Assembly: GCF_045290345.1 (NCBI RefSeq)
Contig: NZ_CP155447.1
Coordinates: 10,478,001 to 10,542,000, forward strand
Source of the DNA: Singulisphaera sp045290345
GTDB taxonomy: Bacteria > Planctomycetota > Planctomycetia > Isosphaerales > Isosphaeraceae
Reading direction: 5' to 3'
Length of the DNA stretch: 64,000 nt
Part shown: one piece after another, positions 27,001-34,361 of the stretch
Position numbering within the stretch: the stretch's first letter is position 1
How the letters are laid out: the number at the start of each line of letters is the position of its first letter
Made by a program: the position numbers and the translations under genes
The notes under the pieces: generated by a model
Databases searched by the model: none
Told to the model about the DNA's origin: nothing
Seen by the model: only the letters and a program-made list of their open reading frames with translations

Positions 27001-27758
27001 AAAGTCATGACAATCCTGAGCAGATCCACCGACTCGAAGATCGGCTGAAGCGACGGGACACGGCAAGGATCTACCCATTCCGGCCCGACCCGGCTGAGGC
27101 GTTCACCACGGTGAGCGATCACCACGTCGCCGAGAACCCGCCGGCCTGGTTGCACACGCCGGCGCGCATCCATTGGCCGGAAGGGGCGGCGTACCAGTAC
27201 CGCCTGGGACGTCATCGGCTCGCCCTGACGACCTCCGGCGTGGCGGGCCACCACGAAACGGATGTGGCCCAGGCCGAGGCCGAGTTCGCACTCGTCGTCG
27301 AGGGACCACTCCTCGTCCTCGGCGCTCGATTCGGCGAGACCATGCCCTGGGCATGGGCTCGTCCTTATCACTGGTATTTCACGGCACCGGCCAAGCGGGT
27401 CGTGCCCGCATCGATCGCCCTCACTCCCAGGACCTACGCCCGGCTCTGGGCCACACTCTGGATCACCCTGGTGGATGATCGGAACGGTCGCGTCCGGGTC
27501 CGCCGAGCCGTGGCCCTGCGGCCGGAGTTCACCCACACGCTCCACGGCGTGCTTCGGGCGCAGGCCCTCCGGCCATTCCAGGGGCCAACCGTCCAACGCG
27601 CCCTGGAGCGACTCCATGAGGCACTTCCTGTCTTGGGGTTGCGGGCGTGTGTGAGGACCAGGTGTGCTGCCGTCTCAGAGCCAATGAGCCGATGGGCCGT
27701 AACCGAGGCGGAGCGAGACAAAACGAAATCCCACATCTTGAGTAGGCAACGCAAATGA
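26997..27758 (+). CDS. Conserved-looking protein of unknown function (253 aa)
   Basis: A 253-residue soluble protein with no signal peptide or transmembrane segment. It is rich in Trp, Arg and His (WPEGAAYQYRLGRHRLALT, MPWAWARPYHWYFTAP), with a middle part resembling beta-strands and a helical C-terminal third. I recognise no family or catalytic motif. It starts within the stop codon of the preceding small gene and its own stop overlaps the next start, so it is fourth in a translationally coupled series from promoter A. A G-rich ribosome site lies before ATG 26997. Confidence 0.72.
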   Translation: MKSHDNPEQIHRLEDRLKRRDTARIYPFRPDPAEAFTTVSDHHVAENPPAWLHTPARIHWPEGAAYQYRLGRHRLALTTSGVAGHHETDVAQAEAEFALVVEGPLLVLGARFGETMPWAWARPYHWYFTAPAKRVVPASIALTPRTYARLWATLWITLVDDRNGRVRVRRAVALRPEFTHTLHGVLRAQALRPFQGPTVQRALERLHEALPVLGLRACVRTRCAAVSEPMSRWAVTEAERDKTKSHILSRQRK

Positions 27759-28057
27759 CACTCACCCCAGACGCTTCGATCGTCATTACCGACGGGTATT
27801 GGATGCACATTCGCCATACCCAAATCCATCACCGACACTACCCGGAGATTCGAGGAGAAGGCCGATCGCTCGCCGACGCGGCGGCCCATCTCTCGAACCA
27901 GCTTGTCGATGCGATCGACTTCGCTCAAGCCCGAGGGAGGCGTGAGGGGATCGCACTTGCCCTCTCAGACGTTCGAGCATTCCGGAAGGCCAAACCTGTG
28001 CGGCGGTTGGCCGAACGTGGCGTCGTGGCCGCCTCGGGCGTTTCCAACATCTCATGA
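27755..28057 (+). CDS. Small protein of unknown function (100 aa)
   Basis: A 100-residue protein starting in an ATGA overlap with the preceding gene. The N-terminal half (VITDGYWMHIRHTQIHHRHY) is His/Tyr-rich and could be beta-strands; the middle (GEGRSLADAAAHLSNQLVDAID) looks like a helix of the kind seen in HicB-like or dodecin-like folds, a loose impression only. The C-terminus is basic and helical. No family is assigned. It belongs to the promoter A operon. Confidence 0.65.
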   Translation: MTLTPDASIVITDGYWMHIRHTQIHHRHYPEIRGEGRSLADAAAHLSNQLVDAIDFAQARGRREGIALALSDVRAFRKAKPVRRLAERGVVAASGVSNIS

Positions 28058-28078
28058 GTCCTTGCCAGGAGGTTTTCC

Positions 28079-28327
28079 ATGTCTGCGAACATCCAAGATA
28101 AGGCAATTTCCCGGGAGACTTCGGATATCGGTGCGCCTCACCTCATCGCCCTGATCCGAGAGCGAGAGCGGCGACTCGCCGAGCTCCGGCGCTACGACCG
28201 GTACATCGCCCAGGCCGCGGGCCGACTTACCCTGCAAGGCTACTGGCGCACCCTCAAGCGACAAGACGAAGACGCGATCCAGCGGCTGAAGAACTGGCTG
28301 GATCACGAGGCCACCAGTGGCGTCTGA
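28079..28327 (+). CDS. Small helical protein of unknown function (82 aa)
   Basis: An 82-residue, strongly helical, charged protein (HLIALIRERERRLAELRRYDRY; RTLKRQDEDAIQRLKNWLDHE). A textbook AGGAGGT ribosome site lies 7 nt before ATG 28079, so it is probably well translated. It is the sixth gene after promoter A, 21 bp beyond the previous stop, and is followed 140 bp later by a terminator-like hairpin. No family is recognised; a coiled-coil or nucleic-acid-binding role would fit but is not shown. Confidence 0.7.
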   Translation: MSANIQDKAISRETSDIGAPHLIALIRERERRLAELRRYDRYIAQAAGRLTLQGYWRTLKRQDEDAIQRLKNWLDHEATSGV

Positions 28328-28466
28328 CGCCCGATCGACACCGCATCCCCGTGCCAACAAGCCGATCACTCCGCACGGGGAACCCTGGCAAGATTGAGCC
28401 GGCCGAATTCGACGGTTTCCGCACCGAGGACGGTTGCCTCCCAGGCACCACAGTCCTCTCGGTGCG

Positions 28467-28494
28467 AGCCGGCCGAGTCTCGGCCGGCTTTGTT
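28467..28494 (+). terminator. Intrinsic terminator-like hairpin ending promoter A operon
   Basis: AGCCGGCCGA and TCGGCCGGCT form a perfect 10-bp stem with a 3-nt loop, followed by TTGTTG. It lies 140 bp beyond the last small gene and is the most terminator-like site between 25.6 and 29 kb. Confidence 0.65.
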
Positions 28495-28610
28495 GACCTC
28501 ATGAGCCCTGGCGACTCATCAATTGGAACAGGCGACACGCCACCATAAATAAGTGGCATGAACCCAAAAACGGTTACATCACCACATCATCATGCCTCGA
28601 CATTTCGCTT

Positions 28611-28775
28611 GTGACAGGCGGGTCACATCCCGGATCAAGCCGGCCGACGTTCCGCCTGCCCGACGTCAACGGGCCTCGTAGAGGCATCGACAAACGCTAC
28701 CGTATCACCGTTCCCCTGATCCCTCGAGGCGTTGAGAAGGCCGAGGGCGAGGGGGACGACCCCTGCCGCGTACGC
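28611..28775 (+). pseudogene. HPF-like protein remnant
   Basis: The frame contains DVNGPRRGIDKRYRITVP and PRGVEKAEGEGDDP, which align with DVNGPRGGIDKHCRISIA and PRGVVMVEGSGDDP of the intact HPF-like protein at 30614-30952. The N-terminal half and the C-terminal helix are missing; similarity stops near 28775 and the frame runs on into unrelated sequence. It is therefore a decayed or partly deleted copy. Confidence 0.72.
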
Positions 28776-28931
28776 GAAACGGACAACGGGGCCAGGGCCT
28801 GCAAGCCTGCGGCCGCGCTCACACTCTCAGCCAATGCTTCGCCGGGCCTGATCGGCTCGTAAGGCTTGGGACTCGCGGATCGGAATCGAGCCGCACCGGG
28901 GCATCGACAACCCAGCCCTAGCCACTTTATC

Positions 28932-29060
28932 ATGACAAGTATCGAAGCAACGTGCGACCGGCCGCCTGACCGATCCCTCACGGCATCTGACCAGGTTCAG
29001 AGGGCGTGCGCGGATGCCGCGAAACAGTTAGCGCCGACCAAGTTCGAGGTTAGATCATGA
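28932..29060 (+). CDS. Possible small ORF upstream of rnk (42 aa)
   Basis: A 42-codon frame (MTSIEATCDRPPDRSLTASD...) whose TGA overlaps the ATG of the Rnk-like gene. No clear ribosome-binding site precedes it and no family is recognised. The overlap, common in this cluster, is the only support. It may be a coupled leader ORF or chance. Confidence 0.3.
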   Translation: MTSIEATCDRPPDRSLTASDQVQRACADAAKQLAPTKFEVRS

Positions 29061-29467
29061 ACGGCAAGAAAATTTATATCACGCAGTTTGACCGCGATCG
29101 CTTGAACCGTTTTCTCGAACTGCCACGAGACGAAGAAGTGAACGACTATCTCGACGCCCTCCGAGCGGAACTCGACCGCGCCGTCGTGGTCACCCCGCAG
29201 GAAATACCGGCCGACGTGATCACGATGAACTCGACCGTCTCCTTGGTCGAAATCGACTCTTCGGAGGAGGAAGTTTATACGCTCGTATTCCCGAAAGACG
29301 CCGATGCCGACGAGGGGAAGATCTCGGTAACGGCCCCGCTGGGAACGGCCATGCTAGGCTATCGGGTCGGCGACGTCTTCGATTGGGAGGTGCCGATGGG
29401 CAGGAAACGCTGGCGCGTCGCCAAGGTCATCTATCAACCGGAAGCCGCGGGGAATTACGAACTCTGA
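29057..29467 (+). CDS. rnk: Rnk-like GreA/GreB-family transcription factor
   Basis: A 136-residue protein resembling Rnk (regulator of nucleoside diphosphate kinase), a GreA relative that binds RNA polymerase through its C-terminal domain. The N-terminal part (ITQFDRDRLNRFLEL) is the short Rnk coiled coil. The GreA C-terminal domain is clear in MNSTVSLVEI, YTLVFPKDADADEGKISV and APLGTAMLGYRVGD, and the end reads KVIYQPEAAGNYEL. Rnk-like proteins are often linked to stress or stationary-phase control, consistent with the HPF-like neighbours, but regulation of this gene is not visible. Confidence 0.88.
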   Translation: MNGKKIYITQFDRDRLNRFLELPRDEEVNDYLDALRAELDRAVVVTPQEIPADVITMNSTVSLVEIDSSEEEVYTLVFPKDADADEGKISVTAPLGTAMLGYRVGDVFDWEVPMGRKRWRVAKVIYQPEAAGNYEL

Positions 29468-30043
29468 CCGCGTCTGCACTTGCCGTTCTTTTGAGAACCA
29501 CGGAGTTCCTTCGTGGGCTTGCTGAGACAACAACTCAACTCCTCTGCTCAGGACCGACGCCCGATCGGCGATCGGCCGAGTTCTGGTCCCCGCGTCCAAG
29601 CCGGGCGACCTTCGCCAGGCCGTTAACTCCATCCCGACCTCACCCGCGCTGGATGCCGCCGACGGGGCCTTCCACACGCCCCGCCGCCGCGGAAACGCGT
29701 CGGCTGGCACTTCCAGCCTTGGCGTGACGACGGCCCCTCATCCACAGCCACGAGCGGTTGCGAAACGCCGTCCGCAACGCGAGAAATCATCCAGCGGAAC
29801 TCCCCTGTGAGTCTTCAGGTCCTCCCCAGGGAGTGGCCACCTACCACTGGGTATTCGCATCAAACGGTTACCCTGGTCGGCCACCGATCAGGCGGACCGC
29901 TCGGCGATCAGGACGGAACGCGATCGGCTCGTTCCGACCCCATCCGACCCTTCCTCCGCGAAGCCACTTGATTTTCCACAACCCATTTTCCTGACACAAG
30001 ATACAGCAAACCAAATCAACTTCAAACCATAAACTTTCGCTCC
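29468..30043. other. Intergenic region upstream of promoter B
   Basis: About 575 bp with no convincing gene; frames here are short and lack motifs. From 29965 onward the sequence turns A-rich, as it does before promoter A (25290-25350), which is common upstream of activator-dependent promoters. AGTGG-N7-CCACT at 29833-29849 loosely resembles the inverted repeat at 25236-25255. Confidence 0.35.
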
Positions 30044-30058
30044 TGGCATCGCAATCGC
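30044..30058 (+). promoter_or_regulatory. Predicted sigma-54 promoter B (-24/-12)
   Basis: TGGCATCGCAATCGC, identical to promoter A, with GG-N10-GC spacing and a T-rich base pair after the GC. The shared downstream block TGAGGGCGCACATCA begins 33 bp from the start of the site, exactly as in copy A. It would drive the small LTNRDIETEIL-motif gene and the HPF-like gene. Confidence 0.72.
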
Positions 30059-30202
30059 TTATCAAGGTATATCGTGTGAGGGCGCACATCACCCGGCCCC
30101 TAAATCAATCAGGGCATCGCCGTCACACATGAGGAGTTTGATGAAGGATCGATGGCAAGTGCCACCGGTCGGAGTGGACGTGTTATGTGCCGGCGGGGCA
30201 TA
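30059..30202 (+). ncRNA. Leader shared by promoters A and B, copy B
   Basis: Counterpart of 25388-25530. It keeps TCGCCGTCA (30117) and GCCACCGG (30161), and a shorter TGGC-AAGT-GCCA hairpin where copy A has a GNRA-capped stem. Within it GAGGAG lies 5 nt before ATG 30141, opening a 20-codon frame (MKDRWQVPPVGVDVLCAGGA, stop at 30203), so a leader peptide is possible. Copy A lacks an equivalent ATG. Confidence 0.45.
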
Positions 30203-30367
30203 GCGCAAGCGGCTCCCCCGCGCATCGCACCAAGAACTTGACGTCTGACGAATCTCAAAAAGGGCCGCCGTCGCCTGCTCGCCCGACGGCTCAATCCCGA
30301 CGTTGGGAGGCCGAGGAGGCGAGATGCCCCGGCCGATGGCGTTCGATAAGGACTGCAAAGCAAGACC

Positions 30368-30598
30368 ATGAACACCACAAACGGCCAGCTAACCGACAGT
30401 GTCATCAGCCGGCATGAGAACCCGGCAACGAACGGCCCGGCAATTGAAGCCGGACAAGTTCGCCACTTCGGCCTCACGAACCGTGACATCGAGACGGAAA
30501 TTCTCGTGAAGCTTGCAAGCAGGGCAACGAGGAGGCAGGCAACATCAGCCCGACTCACCGCCCAGTCAACCATTACGACTTCACGAGAGCATCTTTAG
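30368..30598 (+). CDS. Small LTNRDIETEIL-motif protein (76 aa), paralogue B
   Basis: A 76-residue protein whose centre reads GLTNRDIETEILVKLASRA, nearly the same as the 47-residue protein at 26857-27000. The N-terminus is longer and the C-terminus Thr/Ser/Arg-rich. Function is unknown. The start is the first ATG, with a poor ribosome site, so a later start is possible. It lies between promoter B and the HPF-like gene, 15 bp before the latter, and probably shares its transcript. Confidence 0.55.
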   Translation: MNTTNGQLTDSVISRHENPATNGPAIEAGQVRHFGLTNRDIETEILVKLASRATRRQATSARLTAQSTITTSREHL

Positions 30599-30613
30599 AT
30601 TGGAGCGCATGAC

Positions 30614-30952
30614 ATGCAACTGGAAATGCGTGGGATGAATTACGAGTTGCAGGACGAACTGAAGGATCACATCGAGCGTCGGCTGCAGTTCGCCCTGGGG
30701 CGGTTCGCGGCCCGGATCGATCGGCTCGCGGTACGGATCTCCGACGTGAACGGACCACGTGGCGGGATCGACAAGCACTGCCGGATTTCCATCGCTCTGG
30801 TCCCCAGAGGCGTGGTCATGGTCGAAGGCTCGGGAGACGACCCATTCGCCCTCGTCGCCGACGCGGCGAAGCGGGCAGGGCGGTCGGTCCGACGCACCCT
30901 GGAGCGGCGACGCCGCCGCCGAGAGATCCAGATGCCAGTGGCGGCCTACTGA
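30614..30952 (+). CDS. HPF/RaiA-like ribosome-associated protein
   Basis: A 112-residue HPF-like protein. It shows the family pattern MRGMNYELQDELKDHIERRL, RFAARIDRLAVRISDVNGPRGG and a beta-strand block (KHCRISIALVPRGVVMVEG), followed by a very basic C-terminal helix (RSVRRTLERRRRRREIQ) suited to rRNA contact. It should bind and silence 30S or 70S ribosomes under stress. It follows the LTNRDIETEIL-motif gene downstream of predicted sigma-54 promoter B, and a strong hairpin ends the unit 150 bp later. A broken copy lies at 28611. Confidence 0.83.
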   Translation: MQLEMRGMNYELQDELKDHIERRLQFALGRFAARIDRLAVRISDVNGPRGGIDKHCRISIALVPRGVVMVEGSGDDPFALVADAAKRAGRSVRRTLERRRRRREIQMPVAAY

Positions 30953-31102
30953 CCATCTAGCCGCTGAACCGCGTGGTGCTCCCGGCCAGGAAACGCCGGC
31001 TCGATCGTGACTCGTGTGACCGGCCCAGAGCCCACGCTCAATCCGCTCCACGGCGGAGCAAATCAGGTGAGAACCGAGCTGAACAGAGCTGGGCTGGATC
31101 TC

Positions 31103-31135
31103 GCCCCGTCTGGTCGTTCTCCGACCAGTCGGGGC
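31103..31135 (+). terminator. Terminator-like hairpin after HPF-like gene
   Basis: A 14-bp stem with one mismatch (31103-31116 with 31122-31135) closes a 5-nt TTCTC loop. It lies 150 bp beyond the HPF-like stop codon. No U-tract follows. Confidence 0.5.
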
Positions 31136-31386
31136 GTCAGACAGCCAGACGGGTCCCTGGATTCGAGGGACGCCGTTCGCCCGAGTCGCAACGACTCGAG
31201 ATCGTAACCCGTTGGAGGCATTACCTATGGACGTCCAAATTGGGTCTCATTGCGGAGTACTCATGCTTCGGCATGCCCTTTGATTAAGAACCTTTGTATC
31301 CGGCGCAAGCCGGAGCCCTCCTTGCTGGATCCGTGTTCGACATAACGTGTTTCGACCCTCTCTCTGGGCTGAAGGAGACACAACAA

Positions 31387-32091
31387 ATGTACGCGCGATT
31401 TGGTTGCTTGACCGTCCTCCCCTGGATTTTGTTCGCTCAGATGTCATGGGACATGAGCGCGGTACCGGTCGTCGCCGCGACTTCGGCACTCTACGAGGTG
31501 CCCCCAGAAATCAACGACCGAGGAGGGGTCTTCGACAAGCAGGTGAAACGAGGGGCACGCGAGGCCCTGAGACAATTCCGCTACCATTACCGCGTCCTGA
31601 TCCTGGTCGAGACAGTCGACTCGCTCGATGGTGAGCCGATCAACGACGCGGCCCTGCGGCGAGCACGCCCGCTCGGGAAAGATGGGATCTACATTCTGAT
31701 GGCCCGCCAGGAGCGAGACGCTGCCGTGGTCGTCGGCCTCAACAAGGCGCACGGACTCCTTACGGGACCGGACCGCGCCAACATTCGTGAGGCCTTCCTC
31801 GGGCCGTTCCGGGCTGGCGACGCAAACGGCGGGCTCGAAAAAGGGGTCCGGACGATCGGAACCACGCTGGCCAACGCATCCGCCACCAAACCGAAATCGA
31901 ACGCACGGGATGTGATGTTCCCCGCGACAATCCTCTTCGCACTTTTGGCCGTCTTGGTGGCACTCCAGATGGGAACAACCGACGAAGACAGGAGAAAGCG
32001 CCGGCAACGCACGTCACTGCGCCCCCGCGAGACGGTGCTAAGAGGTCGACATAGCTGTGGGCCAGGTCAAGCCCTGGGGCAGCTTCACTAA
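31387..32091 (+). CDS. TPM-domain membrane-anchored protein
   Basis: A 234-residue protein with a TPM (YgcG/Psb32-type) domain. The N-terminus MYARFGCLTVLPWILFAQ is a signal or anchor; the domain begins at YEVPPEINDRGGVFDKQV and includes YHYRVLILVETVDSLDG, and a C-terminal helix (VMFPATILFALLAVLVALQMG) precedes a basic tail. The bulk is probably periplasmic. TPM proteins are linked to membrane-complex maintenance, but the role here is unknown. The start at 31387 has GGAG 11 nt upstream; a longer frame from 31294 lacks support. Confidence 0.75.
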   Translation: MYARFGCLTVLPWILFAQMSWDMSAVPVVAATSALYEVPPEINDRGGVFDKQVKRGAREALRQFRYHYRVLILVETVDSLDGEPINDAALRRARPLGKDGIYILMARQERDAAVVVGLNKAHGLLTGPDRANIREAFLGPFRAGDANGGLEKGVRTIGTTLANASATKPKSNARDVMFPATILFALLAVLVALQMGTTDEDRRKRRQRTSLRPRETVLRGRHSCGPGQALGQLH

Positions 32092-32159
32092 CACGCTCGA
32101 GCGGTTTTCGTTCGGGTCGTACACTCAGTGGAGAAAGCAGGGAACCGACTCCTGGTTCC

Positions 32160-32385
32160 GCCCCAACGGGGGCATTCCCAGTCAGCCCGGGGGGTAACGC
32201 TCCGAGAAAGCGAGACGAGAGCCTGGTTTGCGGGGAGCCGATTGAGGCCGCAAACCGGATGACCCTGGGGCCACGGATTCCGGACCGGGAACCTGTGAGC
32301 CGGGGCCTCGCCTGATCGACACGGGTTCCGCGTGTACGGAACCCGTGGGCACCCCCGGGCTGACTGGAAAGACCCCCGTTGGGGC
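32160..32385. repeat. 226-bp foldback element with nested hairpins
   Basis: Outer arms at 32160-32193 and 32352-32385 are 34-nt inverted repeats with three mismatches. Inside are two further perfect hairpins: GGTTTGCGG/CCGCAAACC (32225-32233, 32248-32256) and an 11-bp stem CACGGGTTCCG/CGGAACCCGTG (32320-32347). The element lies between two convergent genes. It may be a bidirectional terminator, a miniature transposable element or a structured RNA. Confidence 0.7.
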
Positions 32386-32459
32386 TGAATGTTCAATAAC
32401 CGTAGCCACCCAGAAGAAAAAAAAACGCAGGAAGGCCAGAGCCAACGGCTTCGCTCAGC

Positions 32460-34097
32460 CTAGTCGGGGCGTTGGATTCCCATCGCCTTGATTCGCGAGG
32501 CGAGCGTCGTCGCCTTGACCCCGAGCAATTCCGCGGCCCCTCCTTTGCCGGAGACCTTCCAGTGGGTAAAGCGGAGCGCCGCGAGCAGATTCTCACGCTC
32601 CAGCGACTCCACCTCGGCGTAGCTGAACAATCGGCCCGCCGCGATGGGAGAGCCGGCCCCCTTCGGTTCTGCCCCGAACGCCCCGGAATGCTGTGGCGTT
32701 CGGGCGTTCACCGAGGCAGGGAGGTCGAGACGAAGCAAACCCGTCCGTGAGGCGATCGCGGCCCGCTCGATCACGTTTTGCAGTTCCCGAATGTTCCCCG
32801 GCCAGGTGTAGCTTTGCAGTTCGGAGACATGGGCCGGGCTCAGCAGACACTCGGGAATGCCCAGCCGCCGACAACTCAGCCTCATGAAGTGGGCCGCCAG
32901 AAGTGGTACGTCGTCGATTCGATCCCGGAGCGGCGGAACGACGATCGGAAAGACGGAGAGCCGATAATAAAGGTCCTGGCGGAACCGGCCGCCGTCCACT
33001 TCCGCCTTCAAATTCTGATTCGTCGCCGCGATGATCCGCACGTCCACCGTGCGGGATCGCTCCTCGCCGACCCGCTCGAACGTCCGCTCCTGCAGGACTC
33101 GCAGTAGCTTCCCCTGCATATCGAGCGGGATCTCGCCCACTTCATCAAGAAAGAGCGTCCCTCCCGCAGCCAACTCAAACCGGCCGATGCGGTCGCGCAC
33201 GGCGCCTGAGAAAGAGCCCCGAGCGTGGCCAAAGAACTCGCTCTCGAACAGCTCTCGCGGAACCGAGGCGCAGTTGACCTTGATCATCGGACCGTTGCGC
33301 CGCCCCCCTTGTTCGTGAAGCGCCCGCGCGATCAGTTCCTTGCCGGTGCCCGATTCCCCAAGTATCAGGACGCCGGCATCGGTCGGACCGACCAGGTCGA
33401 CCTGCTCGAGAACCCCCCTCAAAGCAGGGCTGTTGCCGACGATGTCCCCGAACGCGGAGGCGGCCTTGACCTCATCGCGGAGGTAGACGTTTTCGAGTTC
33501 GACCCGATTGCGAAGCCGCTCGATCTCCTCGAAGGCCCGAGCATTCGCGATGGCGGCCGCCGCATGATCGGCGATCATCCGGAGCCAGACGAGTAGATCG
33601 CCGTCGAGGCGGGCTCGGAGGAATACCCCCAAGACGCCAAGAACTTGCCCCCGATGAAGCAAAGGCTGGCCGGCAAAACCACGGATCCGCTCCCGACGAG
33701 CCCAACCCGGATCGGCCAGCCACGTCCCGTCCTCCTGAAGGTCGGGGACCTCGATCGCCTCGGCGCGCGAGGCGATCAACCCGACCTTGTAAACGCCGAT
33801 CGGAAAGCGGCGAAACCGGCCGCCCAGTCCGGACCAATCCCTCTCGTCCTCGAGCGATCGCCCCGCACTCGAGACGAGGTGCAAGCAGGCGGTCTGATCC
33901 GGACACTGAGCGATCATCGGACAGGTCGGACAGATGTCTCCTCGATCGAGCAGCCAGACCCGAGCCAACGCCGCTTCGGGAAGCTGGGACAGACGATCGA
34001 CAATCAGATGGAGTAAGGCCTCGACCGATCGCTCCTGGGCCATGTCCAGCAGGAGCCGTCGGTACGGCCCAATTCCAGGAATCGGCTCAATCCGCAT
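32460..34097 (-). CDS. GAF-domain sigma-54 transcriptional activator
   Basis: A 545-residue enhancer-binding protein. An N-terminal GAF-type sensor contains four cysteines at 56, 59, 65 and 71 (CPTCPMIAQCPDQTAC), a possible metal or Fe-S site. The AAA+ domain has Walker A GESGTGKE (247-254); the sigma-54 contact loop reads GSFSGA (294-299) instead of GAFTGA, keeping the key Phe. A Fis-type helix-turn-helix lies at the end (AAELLGVKATTLASRIK). There is no receiver domain, so it senses a ligand or redox state directly. It is divergent from a cupin gene, with a palindrome and a predicted -24/-12 promoter between them. Confidence 0.94.
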   Translation of the reverse strand: MRIEPIPGIGPYRRLLLDMAQERSVEALLHLIVDRLSQLPEAALARVWLLDRGDICPTCPMIAQCPDQTACLHLVSSAGRSLEDERDWSGLGGRFRRFPIGVYKVGLIASRAEAIEVPDLQEDGTWLADPGWARRERIRGFAGQPLLHRGQVLGVLGVFLRARLDGDLLVWLRMIADHAAAAIANARAFEEIERLRNRVELENVYLRDEVKAASAFGDIVGNSPALRGVLEQVDLVGPTDAGVLILGESGTGKELIARALHEQGGRRNGPMIKVNCASVPRELFESEFFGHARGSFSGAVRDRIGRFELAAGGTLFLDEVGEIPLDMQGKLLRVLQERTFERVGEERSRTVDVRIIAATNQNLKAEVDGGRFRQDLYYRLSVFPIVVPPLRDRIDDVPLLAAHFMRLSCRRLGIPECLLSPAHVSELQSYTWPGNIRELQNVIERAAIASRTGLLRLDLPASVNARTPQHSGAFGAEPKGAGSPIAAGRLFSYAEVESLERENLLAALRFTHWKVSGKGGAAELLGVKATTLASRIKAMGIQRPD

Positions 34098-34137
34098 CGA
34101 TATACTCGCAAACCCTCGTCCTCGATCTCCTGACTCT

Positions 34138-34170
34138 ACGAAATCTCGTCAGAAAAACACGAGATTTCGT
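34138..34170. promoter_or_regulatory. Palindromic activator-binding site (predicted UAS)
   Basis: ACGAAATCTCGT, nine bases, ACGAGATTTCGT: a perfect 12-bp inverted repeat. It lies 40 bp before the sigma-54 activator gene and about 90-120 bp upstream of the -24 element at 34259, where enhancer-binding proteins usually bind. It is probably the site of that activator and may also give autoregulation. Confidence 0.65.
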
Positions 34171-34258
34171 GCATTTCAACGATTTCACGATTCCAACGGC
34201 CCCCGATAGTTCAACACAACCAATGATCCACTAATGACTTACTGCAAACCAAAGTCAT

Positions 34259-34274
34259 TGGCACGTTCCGTGCA
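34259..34274 (+). promoter_or_regulatory. Predicted sigma-54 promoter C (-24/-12)
   Basis: TGGCACGTTCCGTGCA has GG-N10-GC spacing and matches the -24 consensus TGGCACG exactly and the -12 element except for one base. Transcription would start near 34285 and lead into the cupin, DUF983 and small membrane protein genes. Confidence 0.78.
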
Positions 34275-34361
34275 TTCTCCTCTTCTGACGAAGACCGAAC
34301 CACGGGCGAGCTTCGTTTCCAGGCTTCGTCTCGTCCGTTCTGACCTCGAGGGAATCGCGTG

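Noticed and set aside
28880..28920. Additional sigma-54 promoter before rnk (GGGGCATCGACAACCCAGCC)
   Set aside because: The GG and GC elements are not ten bases apart.
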